Positions 33,698-41,735 of a stretch of 64,000 nt of DNA are shown here, piece after piece. Source of the DNA: SHLQ01 sp033344795 (GTDB taxonomy: Bacteria > Actinomycetota > Acidimicrobiia > Acidimicrobiales > SHLQ01). The notes under the pieces were generated by a model that was given only the letters and a program-made list of their open reading frames with translations, searched no databases and was not told where the DNA came from. The DNA lies in contig JAWPMS010000001.1 of assembly GCA_033344795.1 (NCBI GenBank), forward strand, positions 1,674,001 to 1,738,000, given 5' to 3'. Numbering within the stretch: the first letter of the stretch is position 1; every line of letters starts with the position of its first letter. A program made the translations under genes and the position numbers.

Positions 33698-34323
33698 CGG
33701 GCGCCTTGGAGCGGCGTAGCCTCCGGGACCACCCAATCGGCAGGCATCTTCGAGAAGTCGAAGAACGGCTCGAGGTCACCCTGTTCAACAGCGTCGGCGA
33801 CCTGGTCGTAGAAGCCCTTGCCGGTCTCCTCGGCAAACGTGATGCTCACGTCGACCGCGCGGTCGGCGTTCGGGCGTTCCACGTATTCGGGGAATGTCGA
33901 CACGTCAGCGGAGCCCTCTTCGTAACCACGAGCGAACATCTGCTTGAGTAGCCCGAACCCATCGTTGCGAACGAGCGTCTCGCCACGCGGTGTGCCTCCC
34001 ATGGACTTCATGTGCTTCTGGAATGCGTCGAGATCGTGCGTGTCGTACGCGACATGTTGCACGGAATGATCTCCGTGGCGATTGACGAATGCGGTGACCT
34101 GAGAGGTCTTCGCGCGATCGATCCCTTCGATGAGGGCCACGCCGAATTCTCCGAAGTCGATGCACCAGATCTTCATCGAGTCATTGGTGTCGTCCGGGCG
34201 GACATCGTCGATGCGGTTGATGAGTCGGCCACCCTCGACCTCGATGTGAAACCACGCCCACTTCTCGATGGTGCCGCTCTTGCAGGCGTAGGTGATGTGA
34301 TCGACTCGTTTCAGGTGAGACAT
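33694..34323 (-). CDS. HPPD-like VOC-family dioxygenase or isomerase
   Basis: A 209-residue protein resembling the catalytic half of 4-hydroxyphenylpyruvate dioxygenase. Metal ligands in the expected order: His in KRVDHITYACKSG, His in HSVQHVAYDTHDLDAF, Glu in STFPEYVERPN. The N-terminal non-catalytic half of true HPPD is missing, so it is a stand-alone catalytic VOC unit whose substrate (an aryl or alkyl 2-oxo acid would fit) is unknown. ATG at 34321-34323 behind AGGAG; a longer frame upstream is rejected. It is divergent from the Lrp-type regulator and probably under its control. Confidence 0.8.
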   Translation of the reverse strand: MSHLKRVDHITYACKSGTIEKWAWFHIEVEGGRLINRIDDVRPDDTNDSMKIWCIDFGEFGVALIEGIDRAKTSQVTAFVNRHGDHSVQHVAYDTHDLDAFQKHMKSMGGTPRGETLVRNDGFGLLKQMFARGYEEGSADVSTFPEYVERPNADRAVDVSITFAEETGKGFYDQVADAVEQGDLEPFFDFSKMPADWVVPEATPLQGAR

Positions 34324-34391
34324 GTTTGAACTCCTCGTGCAATTCGACTTTGTTTCTTCCTCCAGTGGAACATTTCGAGAGGGAAATGCAA

Positions 34392-34422
34392 GACTACTGA
34401 TCAGTCTGATCAATCAATAGTC
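34392..34422. promoter_or_regulatory. Dyad in the promoter between the VOC gene and the Lrp-type regulator
   Basis: GACTACTGA at 34392-34400 and TCAATAGTC at 34414-34422 are inverted copies matching at 8 of 9 positions; between them lies the TGATCA-containing core, including the exact palindrome ACTGATCAGT at 34396-34405. AT-rich nested dyads of this size are usual for Lrp/AsnC proteins, and the site is 52 bp upstream of the regulator start. Confidence 0.5.
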
Positions 34423-34474
34423 ACTTCTGAAGCTAAAGTGAGTTACCCGAGGGTCGTCGTGTGAGGTTTGGTTG

Positions 34475-34954
34475 ATGGTTTTGCCCAGCAGGCTCGATCG
34501 TTCCGATCAGCGGTTGATCGCGGCCATGCGCAAACAACCGAGAGCATCGATCACACTGCTCTCACGGATGACCGGCCTTGCGAGAGGCACGGTGCAGACG
34601 CGTCTGGCCAGGCTGGAAGAACGCGGCGCGGTCACCGGTCATGGGCCAGATCTCTCCGCATCGGCCATCGGGTACTCGGTGGTCGCGTTCGTGACGTTGT
34701 CGATCAATCAAGGTGGTCACGACGCTCTGGTCGCCCGGCTGTCCGGCGTTCCCGAGGTCTTGGAGGTGCATGTCATCACCGGTTCCGGGGATCTGCTGTG
34801 CCGTTTCGCCGCGCAGTCCAACGACCACCTGCATGAACTCATTCAGCTTGTAGTCGCCATGCCCGAGGTGAGCCGAACCGATACGCAGTTGGCGTTGAGC
34901 AGTCCGGTCTCTCGCACACTTGCTGATCTGGTCGTGTCTCGGGCCGCGTCGTAA
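34475..34954 (+). CDS. Lrp/AsnC-family transcriptional regulator
   Basis: A 159-residue regulator with an N-terminal winged helix (LDRSDQRLIAAMRKQPRASI, then LSRMTGLARGTVQTRLARLEERGAV) and a C-terminal RAM ligand domain (VVAFVTLSINQGGHDALV, VLEVHVITGSGDLLCRFAAQ). Such proteins form octamers and sense amino acids or 2-oxo acids. It sits at the centre of a set of amino-acid and hydroxy-acid enzymes and is divergent from the HPPD-like gene, so these are its likely targets. ATG at 34475; a TTG one codon earlier is possible. Confidence 0.9.
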   Translation: MVLPSRLDRSDQRLIAAMRKQPRASITLLSRMTGLARGTVQTRLARLEERGAVTGHGPDLSASAIGYSVVAFVTLSINQGGHDALVARLSGVPEVLEVHVITGSGDLLCRFAAQSNDHLHELIQLVVAMPEVSRTDTQLALSSPVSRTLADLVVSRAAS

Positions 34955-34965
34955 GGGCGATCTGG

Positions 34966-35952
34966 TCAGACTTCGGCCAGTGCTTGGATGCTCGCCCAGA
35001 CGTCATCTTCGAGCTCGACGGTGTCGGGCTCGGAGCGGCTGCTGCCGGGAAGTCGGGCGCCGGGCTGGGCGTCGACAGCGTCGGCGAGCGCGTCGACTCG
35101 ATCGAAGAAGCCGTCGCCCCCAAAGGCCGCCGGATCGATCACCAGATAAAACTGCCCGATGTCGTGATGGGGTCCCTCGGGTGCTTTCAGAGGTGGGATC
35201 TGCGTGCTCGAGAGAGAACCCGTCAAGGCCGAGGCGAGAACCTCGACCATGAGCCCAAGGCCATATCCCTTGTACCCGCCCGCGCTGACGAGCGATCCCT
35301 TCAGAGCCTCATTCGGATCTGTTGTGTCGTTGCCGTCTGCGTCGACCGCCCACCCGATTGGAATCGATTCGCCCGCAGCTGCTGCCATGGTGATCTTCCC
35401 GAGGGCGACCGCAGAGGTCGAGTAGTCGAACTGAAACGCAACCGATCCATCTCTGCCCGGAACGGCCATCGCCATGGGGTTCGTGCCGAGAATCGGGACC
35501 GATCCGCCAGGTGGAGAGACGCGAGCTGTCGAGTTCGTGGCGCCCAGAGCAAGCAGCCCTTGCCGAGCGAACTGTTCGGTGAAGTACCCGAGCGATGTGC
35601 ACGTGTGGCTGTGCTCGATCGAGAAACCACACGTTCCGTTCGCGCGGGCCGCCTCGACGGCGGTCGAGAAACCTGCGGAAAACGCCCACTGCGCGAAACC
35701 GAACTTCGCGTCGACCCGCACGGAGCCAGGCTTGTCGTGTGTCACCTCCGGCGTAACATCGCCGAGTACTCGACCCGTTCGGAGCTGTGTGCAATAGCTG
35801 TCGACGTAGTACAAACCGCAGATCTTGTTGCCGTTCGATTCGGCCACCCTGACGGCGTGAGCCACCGAGGCCGCAACAGGTGTTGGGGCGCCGTGTTTGA
35901 GGAGGGCCTGCGCGGTGACCGATTCGATCTGGTCCAGATGTACGTGTGGCAT
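34966..35952 (-). CDS. Ldh2/malate-type NAD(P)-dependent 2-hydroxyacid dehydrogenase
   Basis: A 328-residue member of the malate/L-lactate/ureidoglycolate dehydrogenase 2 family, not related to the classical Rossmann lactate dehydrogenases. Typical segments: SNGNKICGLYYVDSYC, FGFAQWAFSAGFSTAVEAA, IEHSHTCTSLGYFTEQFA with the active-site His, and PILGTNPMAMAVPG; later GGYKGYGLGLMVEVLASALTG. Expected to interconvert a 2-hydroxy acid and a 2-oxo acid with NAD(P)H. The ATG at 35950-35952 has TATAGT 6 nt upstream (complement of 35959-35964), overlapping the previous gene's stop codon. Confidence 0.9.
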   Translation of the reverse strand: MPHVHLDQIESVTAQALLKHGAPTPVAASVAHAVRVAESNGNKICGLYYVDSYCTQLRTGRVLGDVTPEVTHDKPGSVRVDAKFGFAQWAFSAGFSTAVEAARANGTCGFSIEHSHTCTSLGYFTEQFARQGLLALGATNSTARVSPPGGSVPILGTNPMAMAVPGRDGSVAFQFDYSTSAVALGKITMAAAAGESIPIGWAVDADGNDTTDPNEALKGSLVSAGGYKGYGLGLMVEVLASALTGSLSSTQIPPLKAPEGPHHDIGQFYLVIDPAAFGGDGFFDRVDALADAVDAQPGARLPGSSRSEPDTVELEDDVWASIQALAEV

Positions 35953-35959
35953 GGCCGAA

Positions 35960-37126
35960 CTATAGGAGCCGGTCGCGGAGTTGATCGATTTGCTCCACCC
36001 CCACCTGGTGCATCGTCGACACGAGACCTTCTCGGAGAATCTCGTACGCATGCGAGGCGCCCGGTTCGCCCAACGCTCCGAGTCCGAACATGAACGGACG
36101 GCCTGCGAACACGAAGGACGCGCCAAGAGCGAGGGCCCGGGCGACATCAACGCCGTCACGAATTCCTGAGTCCATGAAGACTGGTACGGCGCCTCCGACG
36201 CGCTCGACCACGTGAGGGAGAGCGGTGATAGCGGGGACGGCGGCATCGAGCTGACGGCCGCCGTGGTTCGAGACGTAGACGGCATCGGCGCCATGCTCGA
36301 CGCAACGAAGCGCATCGTCGCCGTCGAGGATCCCCTTGACGACCAGCGGGCCATCCCACATCGCACGCACCTCGGCGAGATAGTCCCAGGACAACGTGCC
36401 ACCGAGGCTCGCACCGACAAACCCAGCCATCCGGCGCATGGTGGCGGCATCGACGTACTTCTCGAGCGTTCGAAAGCGTGGCAGTCCGGTTCGAAGGATG
36501 GCGAGAGACCACGCGGGTCGCATCAAACTTTGCATCACGAGCTTGGGACCGATCTTGGGTGGAACCCGTACCCGTGCTCTGCGTTGGCGCTCTCGGCGGC
36601 TCGGTGCAGGAACGTCGGCGGTCACGACGAGGGTGGTGAATCCCGACGCGCGAGCGCGTTCGACAAGGTCGGCCCGCATGTCGGCATCGCGAGGCGGGTA
36701 GAGCTGGAACCAGCCCATGCCGTTGGCGCGAGGGCCGGCATCCTCGAGCGTCGTCGTCGACACGGTGCTCATGATGTACGGGATCTTCGCCTCAGCTGCG
36801 GCCAGCGGTAGCGCCGTGTCGGCCCCTGGCCAGATGAGCCCGGTCAACCCGACCGGGGCGATGCCGATCGGGGCGCTGTACGTCGTTCCGAACAAGGTCG
36901 TTTCCGTGGACGGTGCGAGTGTGCCTTTCAGCAACTCCTGGCGCAGCGTGATCTCCTGAAGGGCCGCGATGTTTCCATCTCGAGCGTTATCGCTGCCGGT
37001 CCCCGAAGCGAGGTACTCCCAAGCGAATTTGGGGATTCGTCTCTGAGCTCGTTGCTCGAGATACGAGATCGCTGGATAGTCGTCCATGACCGGCGCACGC
37101 ATGGTTCGCAGTGTCGCGCAGAACAT
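35960..37126 (-). CDS. FMN-dependent alpha-hydroxyacid oxidase/dehydrogenase (LldD family)
   Basis: A 388-residue TIM-barrel flavoenzyme oxidising L-2-hydroxy acids such as lactate, glycolate or mandelate. Seen: FAWEYLASGTGSDNARDGN at the start, IGIAPVGLTGLIWPGAD, MSTVSTTTLED, WFQLYPPRD, the catalytic lysine in VVKGILDGDDALR and the active His in VSNHGGRQLDA. The start is uncertain: ATG codons at 37124-37126, 37100-37102 and 37085-37087 are in frame and none has a convincing ribosome site or -10 box. It lies 7 bp upstream of the Ldh2-type gene on the same strand; a flavin and a nicotinamide enzyme together would allow flow through hydroxy acids in either direction. Confidence 0.9.
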   Translation of the reverse strand: MFCATLRTMRAPVMDDYPAISYLEQRAQRRIPKFAWEYLASGTGSDNARDGNIAALQEITLRQELLKGTLAPSTETTLFGTTYSAPIGIAPVGLTGLIWPGADTALPLAAAEAKIPYIMSTVSTTTLEDAGPRANGMGWFQLYPPRDADMRADLVERARASGFTTLVVTADVPAPSRRERQRRARVRVPPKIGPKLVMQSLMRPAWSLAILRTGLPRFRTLEKYVDAATMRRMAGFVGASLGGTLSWDYLAEVRAMWDGPLVVKGILDGDDALRCVEHGADAVYVSNHGGRQLDAAVPAITALPHVVERVGGAVPVFMDSGIRDGVDVARALALGASFVFAGRPFMFGLGALGEPGASHAYEILREGLVSTMHQVGVEQIDQLRDRLL

Positions 37127-37247
37127 TCCATCTTGTCGCCATGACCTTCAACTCGAAACTCGATGTGTTCCGCTCCCGCGGTTCCATCTGACGGCAGAGC
37201 GATCGATTCCCGGGCTGCGGTCGGCAGACAAGTAACCTTCGTGCCGC

Positions 37248-38078
37248 ATGGTTGCCGAGATCGATATTTCTCCCAAGCCCGACGGCATGTATCGAATCGC
37301 GGTCTGGACGGTGGGTCCATCGATCGAGCGACGGTATCCGCGGCTGCAGGCGCTGGAAGCCGACGTCGTCGTTGCGGCACGGTCGGGCAATGAGGTTCGA
37401 CTCCTCAAGGCGAATAGGACGGCCCACTCGTCGATGGCCTGGGTCGGCAGGCATGCGCAGCGAGGGCTTGGTGTTCTTGGCTTCGAACCGACGTTCGCGA
37501 AGCTCGATGGTGGCGTCTGGGATCAGCGTCTCGAGTGGATCGCGCCCGTATCGATCAGTGGGCCAGTTGCGCACAACCTTCTTGCTGTGTGGGCGTTGAA
37601 TGAGAAGGCGCAGGTGAAATTCAAGTCGAACCCGCAGACTTCCCAGCCGATCCAAATGATGCGTCTCTACCAAAAGACCCTCAAACACCCGACCGTGGTC
37701 GCAGGAGACTTCAACAACAATCCGGTCTTCCATCGAAACGACCCGAACTGGGACATGCTCGAGCTGATCGCGTTATTGGAGGCGCAGGGTCTCGTGAGCG
37801 CCTATCACGCGTTCACCGGCCTCGACCACGGCGACCCTCGCGAACAGCCGACGAGATTTCGACCCGACACGATCGTCGAGACTGCTGCACATCACGTCGA
37901 CTATTGCTTCATCCCCACCGAGTGGTTGCCGGCGCTCCGGGACGTGCAACTGGGGAGCCCCGAGGCTTGGTTTCCGACCGTGCGGGCCGAAGAGCACGTT
38001 CCGCTGGTTGTCGACTTCGACCAGGCGATGCTCACCGAGATCATCGCGTCGATGCGGAAGAAGTCACGATCACGCTGA
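37248..38078 (+). CDS. Endonuclease/exonuclease/phosphatase-fold protein lacking usual N-terminal catalytic residues
   Basis: A 276-residue protein of the EEP fold. The second half keeps VVAGDFNNNPVFH, with the Asp and Asn of the catalytic loop, HHVDYCFIPTEW and EEHVPLVVDFD. The first half is odd: active family members have W-N and L-Q-E in the opening strands, here VWTVGPS and DVVVAARSG, so the Asn and the metal-binding Glu seem to be replaced. It may be a pseudo-enzyme or use altered metal binding. A TAACCT box at 37233-37238 lies 9 nt before the ATG, so the message is probably leaderless. It overlaps the convergent flavoprotein gene by 9 bp. Confidence 0.75.
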   Translation: MVAEIDISPKPDGMYRIAVWTVGPSIERRYPRLQALEADVVVAARSGNEVRLLKANRTAHSSMAWVGRHAQRGLGVLGFEPTFAKLDGGVWDQRLEWIAPVSISGPVAHNLLAVWALNEKAQVKFKSNPQTSQPIQMMRLYQKTLKHPTVVAGDFNNNPVFHRNDPNWDMLELIALLEAQGLVSAYHAFTGLDHGDPREQPTRFRPDTIVETAAHHVDYCFIPTEWLPALRDVQLGSPEAWFPTVRAEEHVPLVVDFDQAMLTEIIASMRKKSRSR

Positions 38079-39107
38079 CAGCACGGTGTGGCCCGCCGCT
38101 TGCCCAGAGTTGAACGCACCCTCCACCTTTGGCCCGGCGAACGCGTCACCGGCCAGCACGAGTAGGCCCGGCTCGCGTCGAGCCACGACGCAGGGGTCGG
38201 GATGTGGCACGTGTGGCCCGGCGAACTTCCATTTGTGCAATTGGACCTTCACGACATTCGCGGAACCGATCCATGGCGACGCCTCCGGAAGGAGGTCGGA
38301 GATGATGTCGTCGGGGGAGTCATCCCATCGAGCCGCCGTCACGTCACCGTTCACATGAAACGTCAAAGCTGGCTTGGCGCTCACGCCTTTTTGGTGGTTG
38401 TCGGCGAGGAAGGTGAAGAGATCCTCTTCGGTGCGCTGCACTCCGCCGGGCTGAGGAACGGCGCCGGGTCCATCCAGAGTGACCATCAAGGCAAGAGTTG
38501 GCTTGTAGGTGATCGTCGACAGTTCGGCGGCGATCGTGCCTTCGAGTTCGATCTTGCCCGCGGTGAGGAGATCGAGCGTCTGGGGCACCGGCGCAGTGGT
38601 GATCACATTGCTGGCTTCGAGCGTGCTGCCATCATCGATGTTGAGCCTCCACGTCGCGTCTTCAGCCGTGATCGATGCAACCCTTGTGGACTTGATGATC
38701 GTCCCACCCGACTGCTCGACTCGGGCGGCAAGCCACTTGGCGAAACCATTCATGCCCTTGGTCCCTCGGTAGCGGGGATAACCATCATCGGCGTCGAATC
38801 CGTGGCACCACGTGTCGACGGCCCCTTCTGCGATGGCGAGGTCCACGACTTCGCGGAACGCGTTGCCTCGCACGGTGAAGAACTGGGCGCCGTGGTCGAG
38901 GGTCGCGTCATCGATTCGACGCGTGGCAAGCCGCCCACCAACTCCCCGGCCCTTGTCGACCAATGTGACAGACCGACCGCCATCGAGCAGCACCTGCGCT
39001 GCCGCCAGCCCCGAAAGCCCTGCACCGATGATTGCTATCTCTTGTCGGGACTCCCGCCCGACATCCCCGTCGATCGAGGAATCACCCGCAGTTGAATCGC
39101 TTGTCAT
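38070..39107 (-). CDS. Renalase-like FAD-dependent oxidoreductase
   Basis: A 345-residue flavoprotein with an amine-oxidase-type FAD site at residues 24-60 (IAIIGAGLSGLAAAQVLLDG, then KGRGVGGRLATRR) and the renalase-style DHGAQFFTVR segment. Bacterial renalases oxidise abnormal dihydro-NAD(P) isomers back to NAD(P)+, a repair role; related proteins are uncharacterised, so this remains a family-level call. It is the last gene of a three-gene operon; its ATG shares one base with the stop of the upstream gene. Confidence 0.82.
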   Translation of the reverse strand: MTSDSTAGDSSIDGDVGRESRQEIAIIGAGLSGLAAAQVLLDGGRSVTLVDKGRGVGGRLATRRIDDATLDHGAQFFTVRGNAFREVVDLAIAEGAVDTWCHGFDADDGYPRYRGTKGMNGFAKWLAARVEQSGGTIIKSTRVASITAEDATWRLNIDDGSTLEASNVITTAPVPQTLDLLTAGKIELEGTIAAELSTITYKPTLALMVTLDGPGAVPQPGGVQRTEEDLFTFLADNHQKGVSAKPALTFHVNGDVTAARWDDSPDDIISDLLPEASPWIGSANVVKVQLHKWKFAGPHVPHPDPCVVARREPGLLVLAGDAFAGPKVEGAFNSGQAAGHTVLSA

Positions 39108-40027
39108 CAGTAGATCTCCCCGGTGAAGCTGTTGGTGATGAAGAACTCGTATCGCTCCCTGCGCGCCTTGGTGATCCAGAATCGCTGGATTCGAGCGAGT
39201 CGTTTGATCATCGGGAGGTCCTTCATGATGCGTGCGAATTGATCATTGACCGCGGATCGGTCGAGCGGCTGATCGAGTGTCTGATTGAAACAGGAAATCG
39301 CCTCGTCAACCCACCGCTCTTGGTCGATGCGGAGCAGGAACACCGCGGTCATTTCGAGTACACCACGCGCAGTGCGGTAGTCGTCGCCGGTCTTCATGGT
39401 CAGCTTCGTGGCGATGCTGCGAACGACTCGTGGTACGGCCGTGAGATAGTTCCCCACCTCGTACAACGGTCCCGAAGACGCCTCCCAGATCAGTGGTGGA
39501 GTCGTGTCGAGAGAGACGACCGCCTCACCATCCCAGGCAAAGTTGGTGATTTGTGCGTCGATCGAGAGCCCACCGTCCGCGTCATCTCTGACCACATTCA
39601 TGACGGTGTCTCGTAGCGAGATCAGTACGGGATGGTCGGCGCGGGGTTGCGCGTTGGCCAAGATGTTCTCGACGAGGTCATCGGTATCGACGACGGGTTG
39701 GATCAGATACGGAATCCTCTTGCCATCGGGCTTCGTGATCGTGCGGACGTCGGTCGGAATGACTCGAGCACCTGCATCGACGAGGGCACGGCGGAAACGT
39801 CGCATCCGCTCCATGTCGGACTCGACTTGTTCACTCGGACCAGGCGCTTGGCGTTTGAACACGGCGAGCGGTTCGGCAGTTGGCCATCCAACCGCCAGGC
39901 CCAGCTCACCGAGCCCCAAGATGTTGAGCCCCTCTGTTGATCGCGCATCAAACGCCTCGACGATGGCGCGCTCGACATGGAGAATTTGCTCGTCAGAAAC
40001 GTCCGGCAGCGTCCATGTCGTGCGCAC
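39107..40027 (-). CDS. Conserved unknown protein with kinase-like features (DUF6206-like)
   Basis: A 306-residue protein. Its middle reads like the catalytic end of a phosphotransferase fold: LSIDAQITNFAWDG resembles the catalytic-loop Asp and Asn, and VVSLDTTPPLIW the metal-binding loop. The N-terminal part has ILGLGELGLAVGWP and AVFKRQAPGPS with a Lys where ATP-anchoring lysines lie. I would place it in the DUF6206-type group of kinase-like proteins, with reservation. GTG start directly at the end of the upstream phosphatase gene (no bases between), and a 1-nt overlap with the flavoprotein gene downstream, so all three products are coupled. Confidence 0.65.
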   Translation of the reverse strand: MRTTWTLPDVSDEQILHVERAIVEAFDARSTEGLNILGLGELGLAVGWPTAEPLAVFKRQAPGPSEQVESDMERMRRFRRALVDAGARVIPTDVRTITKPDGKRIPYLIQPVVDTDDLVENILANAQPRADHPVLISLRDTVMNVVRDDADGGLSIDAQITNFAWDGEAVVSLDTTPPLIWEASSGPLYEVGNYLTAVPRVVRSIATKLTMKTGDDYRTARGVLEMTAVFLLRIDQERWVDEAISCFNQTLDQPLDRSAVNDQFARIMKDLPMIKRLARIQRFWITKARRERYEFFITNSFTGEIY

Positions 40028-40600
40028 TCAGAAGTCTCGAAGCCAATGACACTCGTTGAACGACATCATTGATTTTCTGCCGTTTTGAGACGCTTTGATC
40101 CGGGTGACTGATGTGTACTTGGAGTCGAAATACGTCATCGGGTCGACGCCGAGCAGATCGGCGAGCACCGTCGAGATGACGCCGCCATGACAGACTGCAG
40201 CGATGGTCTCACCCGGGTGTGAGGCGATGATCGAGTTCACCGCGTCGTGTACCCGATTTCGGAAGCTCTCTGCGCTGACCATCTTCGTGAGTTCTTCGAG
40301 TTCGGCCGGAGTCAAGGGCGGGCGTTCCTCGCCGGGGATGTAGCTCGGATGACCGAGGTCGAACTCGGCGATGCCTTCCACAACGGTGGGTTTGTGGTCG
40401 AACTGCGCTGCCAGGGGTGCAGCCGTATCGATGGCTCGCAATTGTGGACTCACGTACATTGCGTCGATCGGTTCCGGCGCCAGAAACTGGGCCATAGCGG
40501 CGGCTTGCTTGTGGCCGAGATCGGTCAGGCGCGGGTCGGCACCGTTCGGGTCGTGATCGATGCGTTCGGGACGGCCGTGGCGAATGAGTATCAGTTGCAC
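40028..40600 (-). CDS. Histidine phosphatase (phosphoglycerate mutase-like)
   Basis: A 190-residue acid-phosphatase/mutase-fold enzyme. The phospho-histidine motif LIRHGRPERI is at residues 5-14; MYVSPQLRAIDTA and AAVCHGGVI supply the other arginine and second histidine. The substrate of these small proteins (sugar phosphates, nucleotides, cofactor precursors) is not predictable. GTG start, with TACGCT 8 nt upstream (complement of 40609-40614), hence leaderless. First gene of an operon with the kinase-like and renalase-like genes and divergent from alr across only 27 bp. Confidence 0.87.
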   Translation of the reverse strand: MQLILIRHGRPERIDHDPNGADPRLTDLGHKQAAAMAQFLAPEPIDAMYVSPQLRAIDTAAPLAAQFDHKPTVVEGIAEFDLGHPSYIPGEERPPLTPAELEELTKMVSAESFRNRVHDAVNSIIASHPGETIAAVCHGGVISTVLADLLGVDPMTYFDSKYTSVTRIKASQNGRKSMMSFNECHWLRDF

Positions 40601-40627
40601 TTCGCGCGAGCGTACCCTTGTCCATCA
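40601..40627. promoter_or_regulatory. 27-bp bidirectional promoter with overlapping -10 boxes
   Basis: Plus strand: TACCCT at 40613-40618, 9 nt before the alr ATG. Minus strand: TACGCT (complement of 40609-40614), 8 nt before the phosphatase GTG. The two hexamers share the TA step of a central GTAC (40612-40615), so polymerases facing opposite ways would use the same bases and could not bind together. Both transcripts would begin at or next to the start codon. Confidence 0.6.
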
Positions 40628-41722
40628 ATGAGGCCGACGTCTTGTGAGATCGATCTTGGAGCGGTTGCGCGCAACGTTCGATTCCTGCGCGAGATGGTCG
40701 CTCCAACGCCTTTCTGTGCCGTGGTCAAGGCCAATGGATACGGCCATGGGTCGGTCCAGGTGGCCGAGACTGCCCTCGAAGCTGGAGCGTCCTGGCTTGC
40801 GGTCGCGACGATCGAGGAGGGAGTGGAGCTCCGGGAGGCTGGCATGGCAGCGCCGATACTTCTCTTGTCCGAACCACCGCTCGGGTCGATGCCGGTGGTC
40901 GCACAGCACCGTCTCGTGCCGACGTTGTATTCGCCAGCCGGAATTGCTGCGATGGCCGACGCTGCACCAACGGATGGGCGATTTCCCGTGCAACTCGCCG
41001 TCGACACCGGGATGCGTCGCGTTGGCGCCGAGGCGGGTGCGGTGCAGGCGCTGATCGAGACGATTTCCTCGTCGGTCAACCTGGAACTCGATGGCGTGTG
41101 GACTCATTGCCCGGTTGCAGATGAGCCCGAGAATCCGTTCACCGACGAGCAGCTCGAGACTTTCGATCGACTTGTCGACTCGCTTCCCGACGGCGTTTCG
41201 CACCACGTCGCCAACTCCGCGGCTGCCATTACTCGACCGACGAGGCCAGGCGCCATGGCTCGATTCGGCATCGCGATGTACGGCATCGATCCCAGTCCTG
41301 ACCTCGCTGGAAAGGCGGATCTCGAACCATCGCTTCGGCTCACCTCCTCGGTTTCGTTCGTGAAACCAATCCGTGCCGGCGAAGGTGTTGGTTACGGTCA
41401 CCGTTGGACCGCCAGTGTCGATACGACGATTGCGACATTGCCCATCGGGTACGCCGACGGGGTTCGCCGAGACCTCGGGCTACGAGGAGGATCGGTACTC
41501 ATCGGTGGAGTACCTCGCCCGATCCGAGGTGTGGTGACCATGGATCAGCTGATGGTCGACGTGGGGGAGTCGCCGGTGTCCGTCGGTGACGAAGCTGTGC
41601 TGATCGGACGTCAAGGTGAATCGGTGATTTCGGCTGCTGATGTTGCAGCCACGCTCGACACGATTCCCTACGAGGTCGTGTGTGCCATCGGTGCGCGGGT
41701 CCCTCGGGTGTACAAACGCTGA
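40628..41722 (+). CDS. alr: Alanine racemase
   Basis: Makes D-alanine for peptidoglycan from L-alanine, using PLP. The 364-residue product begins CEIDLGAVARNVRFLREMV and has the PLP lysine in FCAVVKANGYGHGSVQVA; the second catalytic residue Tyr is in GVGYGHRW, and the C-terminal beta domain has ATLPIGYADGVRRDL and VTMDQLMVDVG. The ATG at 40628 is chosen over a longer frame from 40247 because the latter would run through the divergent phosphatase gene and because of the TACCCT box 9 nt upstream. In actinobacteria alr is usually next to tsaE; here three genes and a peptidase gene intervene. Confidence 0.93.
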   Translation: MRPTSCEIDLGAVARNVRFLREMVAPTPFCAVVKANGYGHGSVQVAETALEAGASWLAVATIEEGVELREAGMAAPILLLSEPPLGSMPVVAQHRLVPTLYSPAGIAAMADAAPTDGRFPVQLAVDTGMRRVGAEAGAVQALIETISSSVNLELDGVWTHCPVADEPENPFTDEQLETFDRLVDSLPDGVSHHVANSAAAITRPTRPGAMARFGIAMYGIDPSPDLAGKADLEPSLRLTSSVSFVKPIRAGEGVGYGHRWTASVDTTIATLPIGYADGVRRDLGLRGGSVLIGGVPRPIRGVVTMDQLMVDVGESPVSVGDEAVLIGRQGESVISAADVAATLDTIPYEVVCAIGARVPRVYKR

Positions 41723-41735
41723 GTCGCTGTCAACC

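Noticed and set aside
34966..36450. Longer version of the Ldh2-type gene
   Set aside because: The extra 166 codons are an off-frame reading of the FMN hydroxyacid oxidase gene; the ATG at 35952 has a proper -10 box and family-like N-terminus.
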